In this document: positions 35,355 through 42,714 of the stretch, piece after piece
Layout of the letters: each line of letters opens with the position of its first letter
Position numbering within the stretch: position 1 is the stretch's first letter
DNA from: an uncultured Lachnospiraceae bacterium
Lineage (GTDB): Bacteria > Bacillota > Clostridia > Lachnospirales > Lachnospiraceae
DNA length: 46,202 bases
Reading direction: 5' to 3'
Assembly: GCA_902766825.1 (NCBI GenBank)
Contig: CACXFB010000018.1
Span: forward strand, 1-46,202
Translations under genes and position numbers: made by a program
Notes under the pieces: model-generated
What the model was told of the DNA's origin: nothing
The model's input: only the letters and a program-made list of their open reading frames with translations
Databases searched by the model: none

Positions 35355-35372
35355 TTAATCCCCCCTGACATA

Positions 35373-36434
35373 TTATTCATTTACTTCAACAAACTCACCG
35401 TTTTCATACTTATAAGAATCAGGCACATTATCAAACTTCTCAAATGCCTTCTCTATAAATGAATCAGGATCATCAGACTTTAATTCACCTATACGGATAA
35501 GTTCGCTTGCTGCATTGTAAATTGTCTGTGATGCAATACTTACTGATGGGGCATATTTGTATGACTCAAGCAATGAGGCATTTGTTTCCACATCTCCTGA
35601 ACACTGGTTATTATCTATCTGAATCTTTGCAGCTTCTTTTGGATCAGCCTCAACAAATGCGCTGGCTTTAAGAATTGCTCTTGTGTATGCGGCTGCGGCC
35701 TTAGAATTTTCTTTTGCAAGCTTTGAAGTTACAAATGACATACAGCAGTATTCGTCTTTAAACTTCTCATCTGTACTAAGATCAAGGATTTTTTCAAATC
35801 CATATTCCTGTTCGGCGCTGTACGCTACAGGATCATGAAGTGCTGCAACATCGACAGCTCCGTTTTCAAGTGCAAGCGGAAGATCGGTAAGTGCATATAC
35901 AACCCATTCAACTTCAAGGTTATCTGTTGTTACTCCGATTCCTTCATCGTGAAGAATTCTCTTTAATGCTACAACCGATGAATCTCCAAGAGACGGAACA
36001 CCAATCTTTTTCCCTTTAAGATCCGCGATTGAATGAACATCCGGATTATTTGAATATACCTTGGTACATCCTGTATGTATTCCTGCAGTAAACTTTATTT
36101 CAAGACCGTTATCAATCTGAGGAATCATCGCTCCGGCAAGTTGTGTTGATGCATCAATCTGCTGCGAAGCAACAAGCTCTGAAATGTTTCCCATATCGAT
36201 TTCTTCAACACGCCATGTAAGGCCTTCTTTTTTAAATTCTTCTTCAAAATATCCGTTATCAATAGCAATATGTAACGGAGCAAGACAAAGCGAACCGTTG
36301 GCTGTACCGATAACAATATCTACATCATCACTTGATTTTTTCGATTCATCACTTTTACCACAACCTGTAATGTTTGCTACAACAAAAATTCCGGCTAACA
36401 TAAGTGACATTAATCTTTTTGTACATTTTTTCAT
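35373..36434 (-). CDS. ABC importer substrate-binding lipoprotein (SsuA/NMT1-like)
   Basis: This protein of about 353 residues has a lipoprotein signal peptide ending NITGC. The mature part follows the SsuA/TauA/NMT1 fold (VIGTANGSLCLAPLHIAIDNGYF; DLKGKKIGVPSLGDSS; DVAALHDPVAY). Homologues bind sulfonates, nitrate, taurine or pyrimidines, so motifs alone do not fix the ligand. I chose ATG 36434, preceded by GAGGTGA. Its place between a LysR regulator and the nitrogenase-like operon suggests that it captures the substrate, or a sulfur source, of that system. Confidence 0.88.
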   Translation of the reverse strand: MKKCTKRLMSLMLAGIFVVANITGCGKSDESKKSSDDVDIVIGTANGSLCLAPLHIAIDNGYFEEEFKKEGLTWRVEEIDMGNISELVASQQIDASTQLAGAMIPQIDNGLEIKFTAGIHTGCTKVYSNNPDVHSIADLKGKKIGVPSLGDSSVVALKRILHDEGIGVTTDNLEVEWVVYALTDLPLALENGAVDVAALHDPVAYSAEQEYGFEKILDLSTDEKFKDEYCCMSFVTSKLAKENSKAAAAYTRAILKASAFVEADPKEAAKIQIDNNQCSGDVETNASLLESYKYAPSVSIASQTIYNAASELIRIGELKSDDPDSFIEKAFEKFDNVPDSYKYENGEFVEVNE

Positions 36435-36527
36435 GTTAATCACCTCGATAAATTTTTTTGATATTCTCTGCAAGAAGAACTATATCATCTGCAGCCGTTG
36501 TTGTATAATCCTCAAATTTTATCGTCT

Positions 36528-36550
36528 GTGATAACATTTTTTTATGTCAC
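36528..36550. promoter_or_regulatory. Imperfect palindrome upstream of the importer operon (candidate LysR site)
   Basis: GTGA-TAA-CAT and ATG-TCAC form an inverted repeat around a run of T (36528-36550), with TAA as a bulge. It lies about 95 bp upstream of the binding-protein start, in the gap after the lysR stop. It is a reasonable binding site for the adjacent LysR protein, but no promoter is clear next to it. Confidence 0.3.
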
Positions 36551-36582
36551 TTATATAGCCGGATTATTACAGTAAATATTCT

Positions 36583-37494
36583 TTAATCCTCATAATCTTT
36601 ATATTGTTCAAGCTCTTTAATATAAGCTGTTCCTATCTCACTTAAGTTATGCTTATCCCTGATAATATAGCCGATAGTTAAAGGGTCTTCCTCTAGCAGT
36701 TTGATACTTATAAACTCATCCTTAAGTGCAACACTGTCAGTCATATTACCTGTTCCAATTGAGTATCCGTTAAGTGCGCTCATAAGCTCTGCACTTGTAG
36801 CTCTGTCATTAGACTTAATCAGTCTGGCAAAATCATAATTGCTAAGAGCCTCCTCAGGAAGGTAGAATTCCCCTTCGTTATTCTGGTCAAATGATACACA
36901 TGGGTAATCTTCAAGTTCCTCTAATGACAACGATTCTCTGTCTGCTAACGGATGATTTTTCCACACATAAACATATGTATTCCTTTTCATCAGAGGAACA
37001 AATTTTAGATGATATTCACGAAACAGCTTCTTCATTACTTTTTCATTGCTGTTTGAAAATGAAATGACGCCGATTTCACTTTTTAAATCCTTAACATTCT
37101 CAAGAACCTCATCCGTCTTTGTCTCCTTAACGGAGAAGACGTACTTTGCACTGTCATGTTTCTTCACAACGTTAACAAAGGCATGTACAGCAAACACATA
37201 ATGTTGCATGGACACACCAAAATGCTCTTTTTTATCTCCTTTTTCAAGATACCGGTCCTCAATCAGGCCATACTGGCTTACCGCTTTTTTTGCATACACA
37301 AGAAATTCTTCTCCTTCTTTTGTTACATGTATACCTTTGTTGGTTCTTTCAAAAAGCTGTATGCCAAGTTCCTCTTCCAATTCCCTTATAGCAAGAGAGA
37401 GTGCGGGCTGCGAAACAAATAGTTTGCTTGCAGCCTCCCTGAAAGAAGATCCACCGGCGATAGCTATTACGTATTTAAGCTGTAAAATCGTCAT
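36583..37494 (-). CDS. LysR-family transcriptional regulator (CysB-like context)
   Basis: This 303-residue protein has the N-terminal winged helix-turn-helix (MTILQLKYVIAIAGGSSFRE, SQPALSLAIRELEEELG, LFERTNKGIHVT), then a two-lobed periplasmic-binding-type effector domain. It lies 18 nt after the MalY gene, with CAGGAGG before ATG 37494, and upstream of the sulfur-type importer. A role like CysB/CmbR, sensing O-acetylserine or a sulfur metabolite and switching on the importer and reductase genes, fits the position. This is inference. Confidence 0.9.
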   Translation of the reverse strand: MTILQLKYVIAIAGGSSFREAASKLFVSQPALSLAIRELEEELGIQLFERTNKGIHVTKEGEEFLVYAKKAVSQYGLIEDRYLEKGDKKEHFGVSMQHYVFAVHAFVNVVKKHDSAKYVFSVKETKTDEVLENVKDLKSEIGVISFSNSNEKVMKKLFREYHLKFVPLMKRNTYVYVWKNHPLADRESLSLEELEDYPCVSFDQNNEGEFYLPEEALSNYDFARLIKSNDRATSAELMSALNGYSIGTGNMTDSVALKDEFISIKLLEEDPLTIGYIIRDKHNLSEIGTAYIKELEQYKDYED

Positions 37495-37512
37495 ATGAAT
37501 GCCTCCTGATTT

Positions 37513-38697
37513 TTAATAACCTAACACCTTAGTTTTTATTCTTTCAAGACACTCCGTAATTATTGCTCTCCTCGTCGCAACATTAATTCTCTGAAAACCT
37601 TCGCCTGTTTTGCCAAAAATAATTCCACTGTCAAGCCACAGTTTTGCTTCATGAATAATTCGTCTGTCAAGTTCCTTTGCATCAATTCCAGTGCGGGTAA
37701 AATCAAGCCACAAAAGATATGTTCCCTCGCCTTCTACAACACGTACACCCGGCAGATTTTCTTTTACGTATTCCTTAACATAGTCAATGTTCTTTCCTAC
37801 ATAATCCATCATTGCATTGTACCATTCGTCTCCGTGTTCATATGCAGCTTTTGTTGCAACAAGTCCAAGAACTCCAAGCTGGCTCATTCCTGCCGCTGCT
37901 ACCTGATGTCTGAATCTTTGTCTTATTTCCCTGTTTGGAATAAAAATGTTGGATATAAGCATACTTGCAAGATTAAAGGTTTTGCTTGGTGAAGTACATG
38001 TAATCGATATATCTTCAAACTCCTTTTTTATAGATGCAAACACTGTATGTTTTCCTTTAAATACGAAATCATTATGTATCTCATCGCTTGCAACTATAAC
38101 ATTGTTGGCAACACATATGTCACCAAGCTTTGTAAGTTCTTCCTTTGTAAATACCCTGCCCGACGGATTGTGCGGATTGCAAAGCAAAAACAGCTTGATA
38201 TTGTTCTCTTTTATCTTCTTTTCAAAATCTTCAAAATCTATATGATATCTGTTATCCTCACCAAGCACAAGATCATTGCTTACAACAACTCTGTCATTAT
38301 CCTCAATGACTTCCGAGAACGGGTAATACACCGGCTGCTGAATCAGTACTGCATCTCCTTTTTCGGTAAATGCCTTTACAGCCATAGCAAGTGCAAATAC
38401 GACTCCCGGTGTCTTAATAAGCCAGTTAATCTTAACATCCCATTCATGATGTCTTTTCATCCAGCCGGCAACCGCTTCAAAATATTCTTCTTTCGATTCG
38501 CTGTAGCCAAACACAGCATGCTTTGCTCTCTCAACAAGGGCATCCTCCACATATGAAGAGGTCTCAAAATCCATGTCAGCTATCCAAAGCGGAAGCACAT
38601 CTTCAGGCATACCTCTTCTTACGGCAAAATCGTACTTTAAACAATCCGTTCCTTTTCTATTAATTATCTTATCAAAATCTATGTTTCTTTCTGACAT
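37513..38697 (-). CDS. malY: MalY/PatB-type cystathionine beta-lyase (C-S lyase)
   Basis: This protein of about 394 residues is a fold-type I PLP enzyme with LPLWIADMDF near the N terminus, LLCNPHNPSGR, and the PLP lysine in CTSPSKTFNLA. MalY/PatB proteins cleave the C-S bond of cystathionine and related thioethers to give a thiol, pyruvate and ammonia. I chose ATG 38697, preceded by AAAGGAGGT; the longer reading contains that site. It lies between the MetB-family gene and lysR in a sulfur-metabolism run. Confidence 0.9.
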   Translation of the reverse strand: MSERNIDFDKIINRKGTDCLKYDFAVRRGMPEDVLPLWIADMDFETSSYVEDALVERAKHAVFGYSESKEEYFEAVAGWMKRHHEWDVKINWLIKTPGVVFALAMAVKAFTEKGDAVLIQQPVYYPFSEVIEDNDRVVVSNDLVLGEDNRYHIDFEDFEKKIKENNIKLFLLCNPHNPSGRVFTKEELTKLGDICVANNVIVASDEIHNDFVFKGKHTVFASIKKEFEDISITCTSPSKTFNLASMLISNIFIPNREIRQRFRHQVAAAGMSQLGVLGLVATKAAYEHGDEWYNAMMDYVGKNIDYVKEYVKENLPGVRVVEGEGTYLLWLDFTRTGIDAKELDRRIIHEAKLWLDSGIIFGKTGEGFQRINVATRRAIITECLERIKTKVLGY

Positions 38698-38762
38698 GAA
38701 GCCACCTCCTTTATGTAGTGAATGTATGCACAATGTTTATATAGTGAATATTTCCACCATGC

Positions 38763-39911
38763 TTATAAATTTGCAAATACCTCAGATAATTCACCTATCA
38801 GATCTTCAATGTTTTCTATACCTGTTGAAACCCTTAAAGTAGTCGGGGTTATACCGTTTTTAAGTCTTACATCCTCTGGCACATCCGCATGCGTCTGTGT
38901 AGTAGGATATGTAATGAGTGTCTCGACACCTCCGAGACTTTCCGCAAACTTTATCATCTTTACACCTTCAAGAATTCCAAGAGCGTGTTCCTCGGTATCT
39001 ACTCTGAAGGTAAGCATTGAGCCAAATCCTCTTGCCTGCTTTTTCACAATTTCATGTCCCGGATGTTCAGGCAATCCAGGATAAAATACGTCCGTAACAA
39101 TGTCTTGCTCTTTTAACCATTTAGCAATCTCAAGTGCATTCTTTGATGATCTGTCCATCCTTACTCCAAGAGTCTTAATTCCCCTTAATATAAGCCAGCT
39201 GTCAAAAGGCGCAAGCCCCGAACCTGTAGTCTTAATAAGGAATCTAAGTCTCTCCTGTATCTTTTCATTATTAGTAACTATAAAACCTGCAAGTGTGTCA
39301 TTGTGACCACCAAGGAACTTTGTTGCACTATGGATAACAACATCTGCACCAAGTTTAAGAGGGTTCTGAAAATACGGTGTCAAAAATGTGTTATCAACTA
39401 TCAAAATCAAATCATGTTTCTTTGCTATCTCATGAATCTTTGAAATGTCCGCAATCCTCATCATCGGATTTGTCGGTGTCTCTATATAAATGGCCTTTGT
39501 GTTAGGTCTTATCGCCTCTTCAACATCATCAACAGAACAATTAATATATGTAAATTCCAAGCCGTTTTTTCTTGAAACATTATCGAATAATCTTATACTT
39601 CCTCCATACAAATCAACCTCTGATACAATGTGGTCTCCCGGTTTAAATATCTCCATCAAAAGAGTAATTGCAGCCATACCCGTTGAAAGAGCAAAAGCAT
39701 CAATTCCGCCTTCAAGATTTGCAACTATCTTCTCAAGTCTTTCTCTTGTAGGATTCTGAAGTCTGCTGTAATCATAACCTGTGCTCTTTCCCACTGCCGG
39801 ATGTGCATAAGTTGCCGTCTGATATATCGGGTAACTGATTGCCCCAAAATTCTCAATTATCTGCTCTGTCTCTTCAAGATGAAGGCATCGTGTTTCTATG
39901 CCTCTTTCCAT
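38763..39911 (-). CDS. Trans-sulfuration enzyme (cystathionine gamma-synthase/gamma-lyase family)
   Basis: This 382-residue Cys/Met-metabolism PLP enzyme has YDYSRLQNPTRERLE, the PLP lysine in HSATKFLGGHND, and TTLRVSTGIEN near the end. The family makes or breaks C-S bonds: cystathionine gamma-synthase (MetB/MetI), gamma-lyase (MccB), homocysteine synthase or methionine gamma-lyase. Motifs do not settle which. It lies 65 nt before malY and 24 nt after iscU, all in one direction, so it belongs to the sulfur run. Confidence 0.9.
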   Translation of the reverse strand: MERGIETRCLHLEETEQIIENFGAISYPIYQTATYAHPAVGKSTGYDYSRLQNPTRERLEKIVANLEGGIDAFALSTGMAAITLLMEIFKPGDHIVSEVDLYGGSIRLFDNVSRKNGLEFTYINCSVDDVEEAIRPNTKAIYIETPTNPMMRIADISKIHEIAKKHDLILIVDNTFLTPYFQNPLKLGADVVIHSATKFLGGHNDTLAGFIVTNNEKIQERLRFLIKTTGSGLAPFDSWLILRGIKTLGVRMDRSSKNALEIAKWLKEQDIVTDVFYPGLPEHPGHEIVKKQARGFGSMLTFRVDTEEHALGILEGVKMIKFAESLGGVETLITYPTTQTHADVPEDVRLKNGITPTTLRVSTGIENIEDLIGELSEVFANL

Positions 39912-39935
39912 ATATTCAGTTTCTCCTTTACCACA

Positions 39936-40307
39936 TTATTTTTTTGAATTATAATCATCAATCGCTGATTTTATTGCTTCTTCGGCAAGCACTGAACAGT
40001 GCATCTTATAATCAGGAAGCCCATCAAGCGCCTCTGCAACAGCCTGGTTAGTAAGTTTCATTGCCTCTGATAAAGGCTTTCCTTTTATAAGCTCTGTAGC
40101 CATTGAACTTGAAGCGATTGCGCTTCCACATCCAAACGTCTCAAACTTAACATCTTCGATTACTTCATCTGTAATCTTTAAATACATCTTCATAATATCG
40201 CCACACTTAGCGTTACCAACCTCACCTATTCCATTGGCATCCTCTATTACTCCTACATTTCTAGGGTTACGAAAATGATCCATTACTTTCTCACTATATA
40301 AAGCCAT
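39936..40307 (-). CDS. iscU: Iron-sulfur cluster scaffold IscU/NifU-N type
   Basis: This 123-residue scaffold builds 2Fe-2S and 4Fe-4S clusters with sulfur from the desulfurase. The three cluster cysteines are Cys35 (KCGDI), Cys60 (FGCGSAIASS) and Cys104 (MHCSVLAEEAI). It has the DHFRNPRNVG start and ends soon after the third cysteine, so the NifU C-terminal domain is absent. It lies 17 nt after iscS in a two-gene core with GGAGG before its ATG. Confidence 0.95.
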   Translation of the reverse strand: MALYSEKVMDHFRNPRNVGVIEDANGIGEVGNAKCGDIMKMYLKITDEVIEDVKFETFGCGSAIASSSMATELIKGKPLSEAMKLTNQAVAEALDGLPDYKMHCSVLAEEAIKSAIDDYNSKK

Positions 40308-40324
40308 AACTATACCTCCGTTTT

Positions 40325-41509
40325 CTATAAAATGAATTCCTTTTTACCGGCTACAAGATCTCTCCAGATAGGAGAAAAACTTCTTAAATATTCAACAACT
40401 TCTTTTACTGATTTAATAAGTTCATCAACCTGCTCATCTGTTATATCCTCACCAAGACTGAGTCTTAACGAACCGTGTGCCACATCATGCACTCTTCCTA
40501 TTGCTAAAAGAACATGGCTTGGATCAAGCGAGCCTGATGTACATGCACTTCCTGATGATGCAGATATTCCTTTATCATCAAGTAAAAGAAGAAGTGACTC
40601 TCCTTCGATTCCTTCAAAGCAGAAATTAACGTTGCTTGGAAGTCTGTTTTCTTCATCGCCGTTAATTGCACTGTGTGGAATCTGTTTTAATCCTTCAATA
40701 AGACGATTTCTTCTAGCCTTAACTGATGCGCTTGTCTCATCAAGCTTACTTACAGCCTCCTTAAGCGCTGCTGCCATTGCTGCGATTCCCGGAACATTTT
40801 CTGTGCCCGCTCTCTTGCCTCTCTCCTGAGCTCCTCCTTCTATAAGGTTGGAAATAGGAATTCCTTTCTTAACATAGAGGAAACCTACACCCTTAGGTCC
40901 ATGGAACTTGTGAGATGAAGCACTAAGCATATCCACATTGTCATCAATAACATTTACAGGAATATGTCCTACTGCCTGAACGGCATCTGTGTGGAAAAGA
41001 ACACCTTTCTCGTGGCAAAGCTTACCAATCTCACTTATCGGCTGGATTGTTCCAATCTCATTATTTGCATACATAATTGTTACAAGTGCTGTGTCCTCGC
41101 GAAGTGCATTTTTCACATCTTCCACTGTAACTATTCCGTTCTCATGAACATCCAAAAGTGTAATCTCAAATCCCTCTTTTTCTAATTTTGCAAGAGTATG
41201 AAGTACTGCATGATGTTCAAATGCCGTTGAAATAATGTGCTTCTTACCTTTCTTTTTTCCAATGTTAGCCGCTGTTATAATCGCCTGATTGTCAGCTTCG
41301 CTTCCACCGGAAGTAAATATAATCTCTCTTGGATTAGCTCCTATTACCTGTGCAACATCCTCTCTTGCTTTCTCAAGCACTTCCTTGGCTCTTTGTCCAA
41401 TTGTGTATAAGCTTGAAGGATTACCAAATGTCTCATTAATTACTTTAACCATTGTATTAATTGCCAACTCACTCATCTTGGTTGTGGCAGCGTTATCTGC
41501 ATATATCAT
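40325..41509 (-). CDS. iscS: Cysteine desulfurase
   Basis: This 394-residue PLP enzyme has YADNAATT at the start, the PLP lysine in SASSHKFHGPKG and the sulfur-transfer cysteine in SGSACTSGSLDPSHVL. It provides sulfane sulfur to the IscU encoded just downstream. It is the first gene after a near-perfect promoter (41577-41605) divergent from iscR, so it is probably the housekeeping, IscR-controlled desulfurase. The second copy in the nitrogenase-like operon is probably specialised. Confidence 0.94.
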   Translation of the reverse strand: MIYADNAATTKMSELAINTMVKVINETFGNPSSLYTIGQRAKEVLEKAREDVAQVIGANPREIIFTSGGSEADNQAIITAANIGKKKGKKHIISTAFEHHAVLHTLAKLEKEGFEITLLDVHENGIVTVEDVKNALREDTALVTIMYANNEIGTIQPISEIGKLCHEKGVLFHTDAVQAVGHIPVNVIDDNVDMLSASSHKFHGPKGVGFLYVKKGIPISNLIEGGAQERGKRAGTENVPGIAAMAAALKEAVSKLDETSASVKARRNRLIEGLKQIPHSAINGDEENRLPSNVNFCFEGIEGESLLLLLDDKGISASSGSACTSGSLDPSHVLLAIGRVHDVAHGSLRLSLGEDITDEQVDELIKSVKEVVEYLRSFSPIWRDLVAGKKEFIL

Positions 41510-41576
41510 TTATCATGTCTCCTTTCAAATTCATGTAATTTTCTTACCCTGGGGTCTTACAACCGACTGTGCCACG

Positions 41577-41605
41577 ATTATATTCCTATTAACCTACCAT
41601 GTCAA
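41577..41605 (-). promoter_or_regulatory. Consensus sigma-A promoter of iscS-iscU
   Basis: The minus strand has a perfect TTGACA (41605-41600), 17 bp, then a perfect TATAAT (41582-41577). A full-consensus promoter normally needs a repressor, which fits the overlapping palindrome at 41591-41611. The leader to ATG 41509 is about 60 nt. Confidence 0.85.
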
Positions 41606-41611
41606 TAGGTT
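41591..41611. promoter_or_regulatory. IscR operator candidate over the iscS promoter
   Basis: AACCTA (41591-41596) and TAGGTT (41606-41611) form a perfect 6-9-6 inverted repeat covering the -35 box and spacer. A related 6-9-6 site lies on the iscR promoter (41684-41704). Confidence 0.6.
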
Positions 41612-41669
41612 TTAAGAAAAAATTTTTTTCATCTGGATTTTTTCTTCAGTCAAAAAATTAATTTAGCTC

Positions 41670-41699
41670 TTGATTTACCCATTAACCCTGCGGTATAAT
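41670..41699 (+). promoter_or_regulatory. Promoter of iscR
   Basis: The plus strand has -35 TTGATT (41670-41675), 18 bp, then -10 TATAAT (41694-41699). Transcription would start near 41706, with GGCGG-type ribosome site sequence before ATG 41748. Confidence 0.7.
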
Positions 41700-41704
41700 A
41701 GGTG
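41684..41704. promoter_or_regulatory. Second operator candidate, over the iscR -10 box
   Basis: AACCCT (41684-41689), 9 bp, then TAGGTG (41699-41704) has the same 6-9-6 layout as the perfect site on the iscS promoter, with some half-site mismatches. It covers the iscR -10 region and suggests autorepression. Confidence 0.45.
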
Positions 41705-41747
41705 AAACATTTAAAAAAATATAAAAGAAAAAAAGGCGGAATTAATT

Positions 41748-42155
41748 ATGATATCTACAAAGGGACGTTACGCAATTCGCGTTATGATAGATTTAGCAGA
41801 AAATGAACCTAATGAAGTCGGCTACATACCATTAAAGGATATAGCCGACAGACAGGGGATATCTAAAAAGTATTTAGAAAGCATTGTTAAAGAGATGGTT
41901 GCCGGCGGACTTGTTAAAGGTGCCAGCGGCAAAGGCGGCGGTTACCGCCTGTGCAGAAAGCCAGAAGAATACCCGGTTGGTGAAATACTTGAACTTATGG
42001 AGGGAAAACTCTCATCTGTTGCCTGCCTTGCAAGCAGTGACTTTGACTGCCCAAAGCGCGGGGAGTGCAAAACTCTTCCTATGTGGTCGGAGTACGACAA
42101 TATGATTCATGAATATTTTTATGGAAAGAAGTTAAGTGACCTTATAGAAAAATAA
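41748..42155 (+). CDS. iscR: Rrf2-family iron-sulfur regulator IscR
   Basis: This 135-residue protein has the Rrf2 winged helix (MISTKGRYAIRVMIDLAENE, ISKKYLESIVKEMVAGGLVK, GKGGGYRL). The three cluster cysteines are Cys93, Cys101 and Cys107 (C-x7-C-x5-C, ending CPKRGEC). The cysteines make it an Fe-S sensor rather than the cysteine regulator CymR, which lacks them. It is divergent from iscS-iscU and should repress that operon and itself according to cluster status. It may also control the downstream sulfur and nitrogenase-like genes. Confidence 0.92.
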   Translation: MISTKGRYAIRVMIDLAENEPNEVGYIPLKDIADRQGISKKYLESIVKEMVAGGLVKGASGKGGGYRLCRKPEEYPVGEILELMEGKLSSVACLASSDFDCPKRGECKTLPMWSEYDNMIHEYFYGKKLSDLIEK

Positions 42156-42163
42156 CGATTTTT

Positions 42164-42376
42164 TTATAACTCTTCCTTTGAAAAATTAATGAACTGGTCT
42201 GCTGTATTTTCATTGCAGCCGTAATAATCAAGAACCGCCAGTGTCTCTTCAAAAATCTCCTGCGCCTGCTCAAATTTTTTGTTTTCATCAAGGGCAATCT
42301 GTGTCGCCATATTAAATCTCTCAAACAACTGGTTTACTATCAATTCAACTTTCTTATCAAGGTCTGTCATAGCCAT
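42164..42376 (-). CDS. Small hypothetical protein (70 residues)
   Basis: This is a short, acidic, helical protein with no signal peptide or membrane segment; one Cys lies in DYYGCNENT. I do not recognise its family. AAGGAGAAG precedes ATG 42376, and codon use resembles that of its neighbours, so I take it as real. Its start overlaps the stop of an upstream 32-codon frame, suggesting coupled translation. It is convergent with iscR, with only 8 bp between the two stops. Confidence 0.65.
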   Translation of the reverse strand: MAMTDLDKKVELIVNQLFERFNMATQIALDENKKFEQAQEIFEETLAVLDYYGCNENTADQFINFSKEEL

Positions 42377-42465
42377 ATTTCACTTCTCCTTTTTGCACTA
42401 AAATCTATTTTTTCAGCTGTTACTTTCTCAGCTTTATTTTCCTCATTGTCTTTTACTTCACTCAT
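42367..42465 (-). CDS. Possible small leader protein (32 residues)
   Basis: The frame starts at ATG 42465 with AAGAGAGAAC upstream and encodes a very charged peptide (MSEVKDNEENKAEK, then VTAEKIDFSAKRRSEIW). Its stop overlaps the start of the 70-residue gene (ATATGGCTATGA), which suggests translational coupling. I do not recognise it; it could be a real small protein or only a leader. Confidence 0.4.
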   Translation of the reverse strand: MSEVKDNEENKAEKVTAEKIDFSAKRRSEIWL

Positions 42466-42508
42466 CTTTGTTCTCTCTTATATACAATAAGTTACTTGCA
42501 ATCACTCT

Positions 42509-42623
42509 CTATTTTTTATTTCTCATCTCAATAATCTGTGAAACCATTGCGTTAGGAGGAACAGGTACAAGACGTGTTCTCAAAAGGCTCGAACCTTCTG
42601 CACTGTTATACAACGGAGTCGTA
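42509..42623 (-). pseudogene. Orphan 3' gene fragment
   Basis: A 38-codon minus-strand frame without a start codon reads like the end of a real protein (SLLRTRLVPVPPNAMVSQII, then EMRNKK and a stop). The upstream boundary is TAA. It has good codon use but no ribosome site. It may be the remnant of a deleted gene. The family is not recognised. Confidence 0.25.
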
Positions 42624-42642
42624 TTTTAGCCCCCAAAAACGC

Positions 42643-42680
42643 AAAAAAGAGATATACTACTAAGTAGTACATCCCTTTTT
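42643..42680 (-). terminator. Terminator after the Cache-LuxR gene
   Basis: The inverted repeat AAAAAGGGATGTACTAC / GTAGTATATCTCTTTTTT (minus strand) has a 3-nt loop and ends in a T-run. It is nested in a second, outer pairing of TAGCCC with GGGCTA near 42627 and 42693. It lies about 35 bp past the stop of the regulator gene. Confidence 0.75.
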
Positions 42681-42714
42681 ACCACATTTTTAGGGCTATA
42701 GGCCTATCATTTCG

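Larger units (their letters stand above)
42466..42714. other. Gap holding a gene remnant and terminator, otherwise empty
   Basis: Apart from the fragment at 42509-42623 and the hairpins at 42627-42702, I see no gene or promoter that I can support here. Confidence 0.5.

Noticed and set aside
41748-42155. CymR-type cysteine metabolism repressor
   Set aside because: The protein has three cysteines in an IscR-like spacing that CymR lacks, and it is divergent from iscS-iscU.
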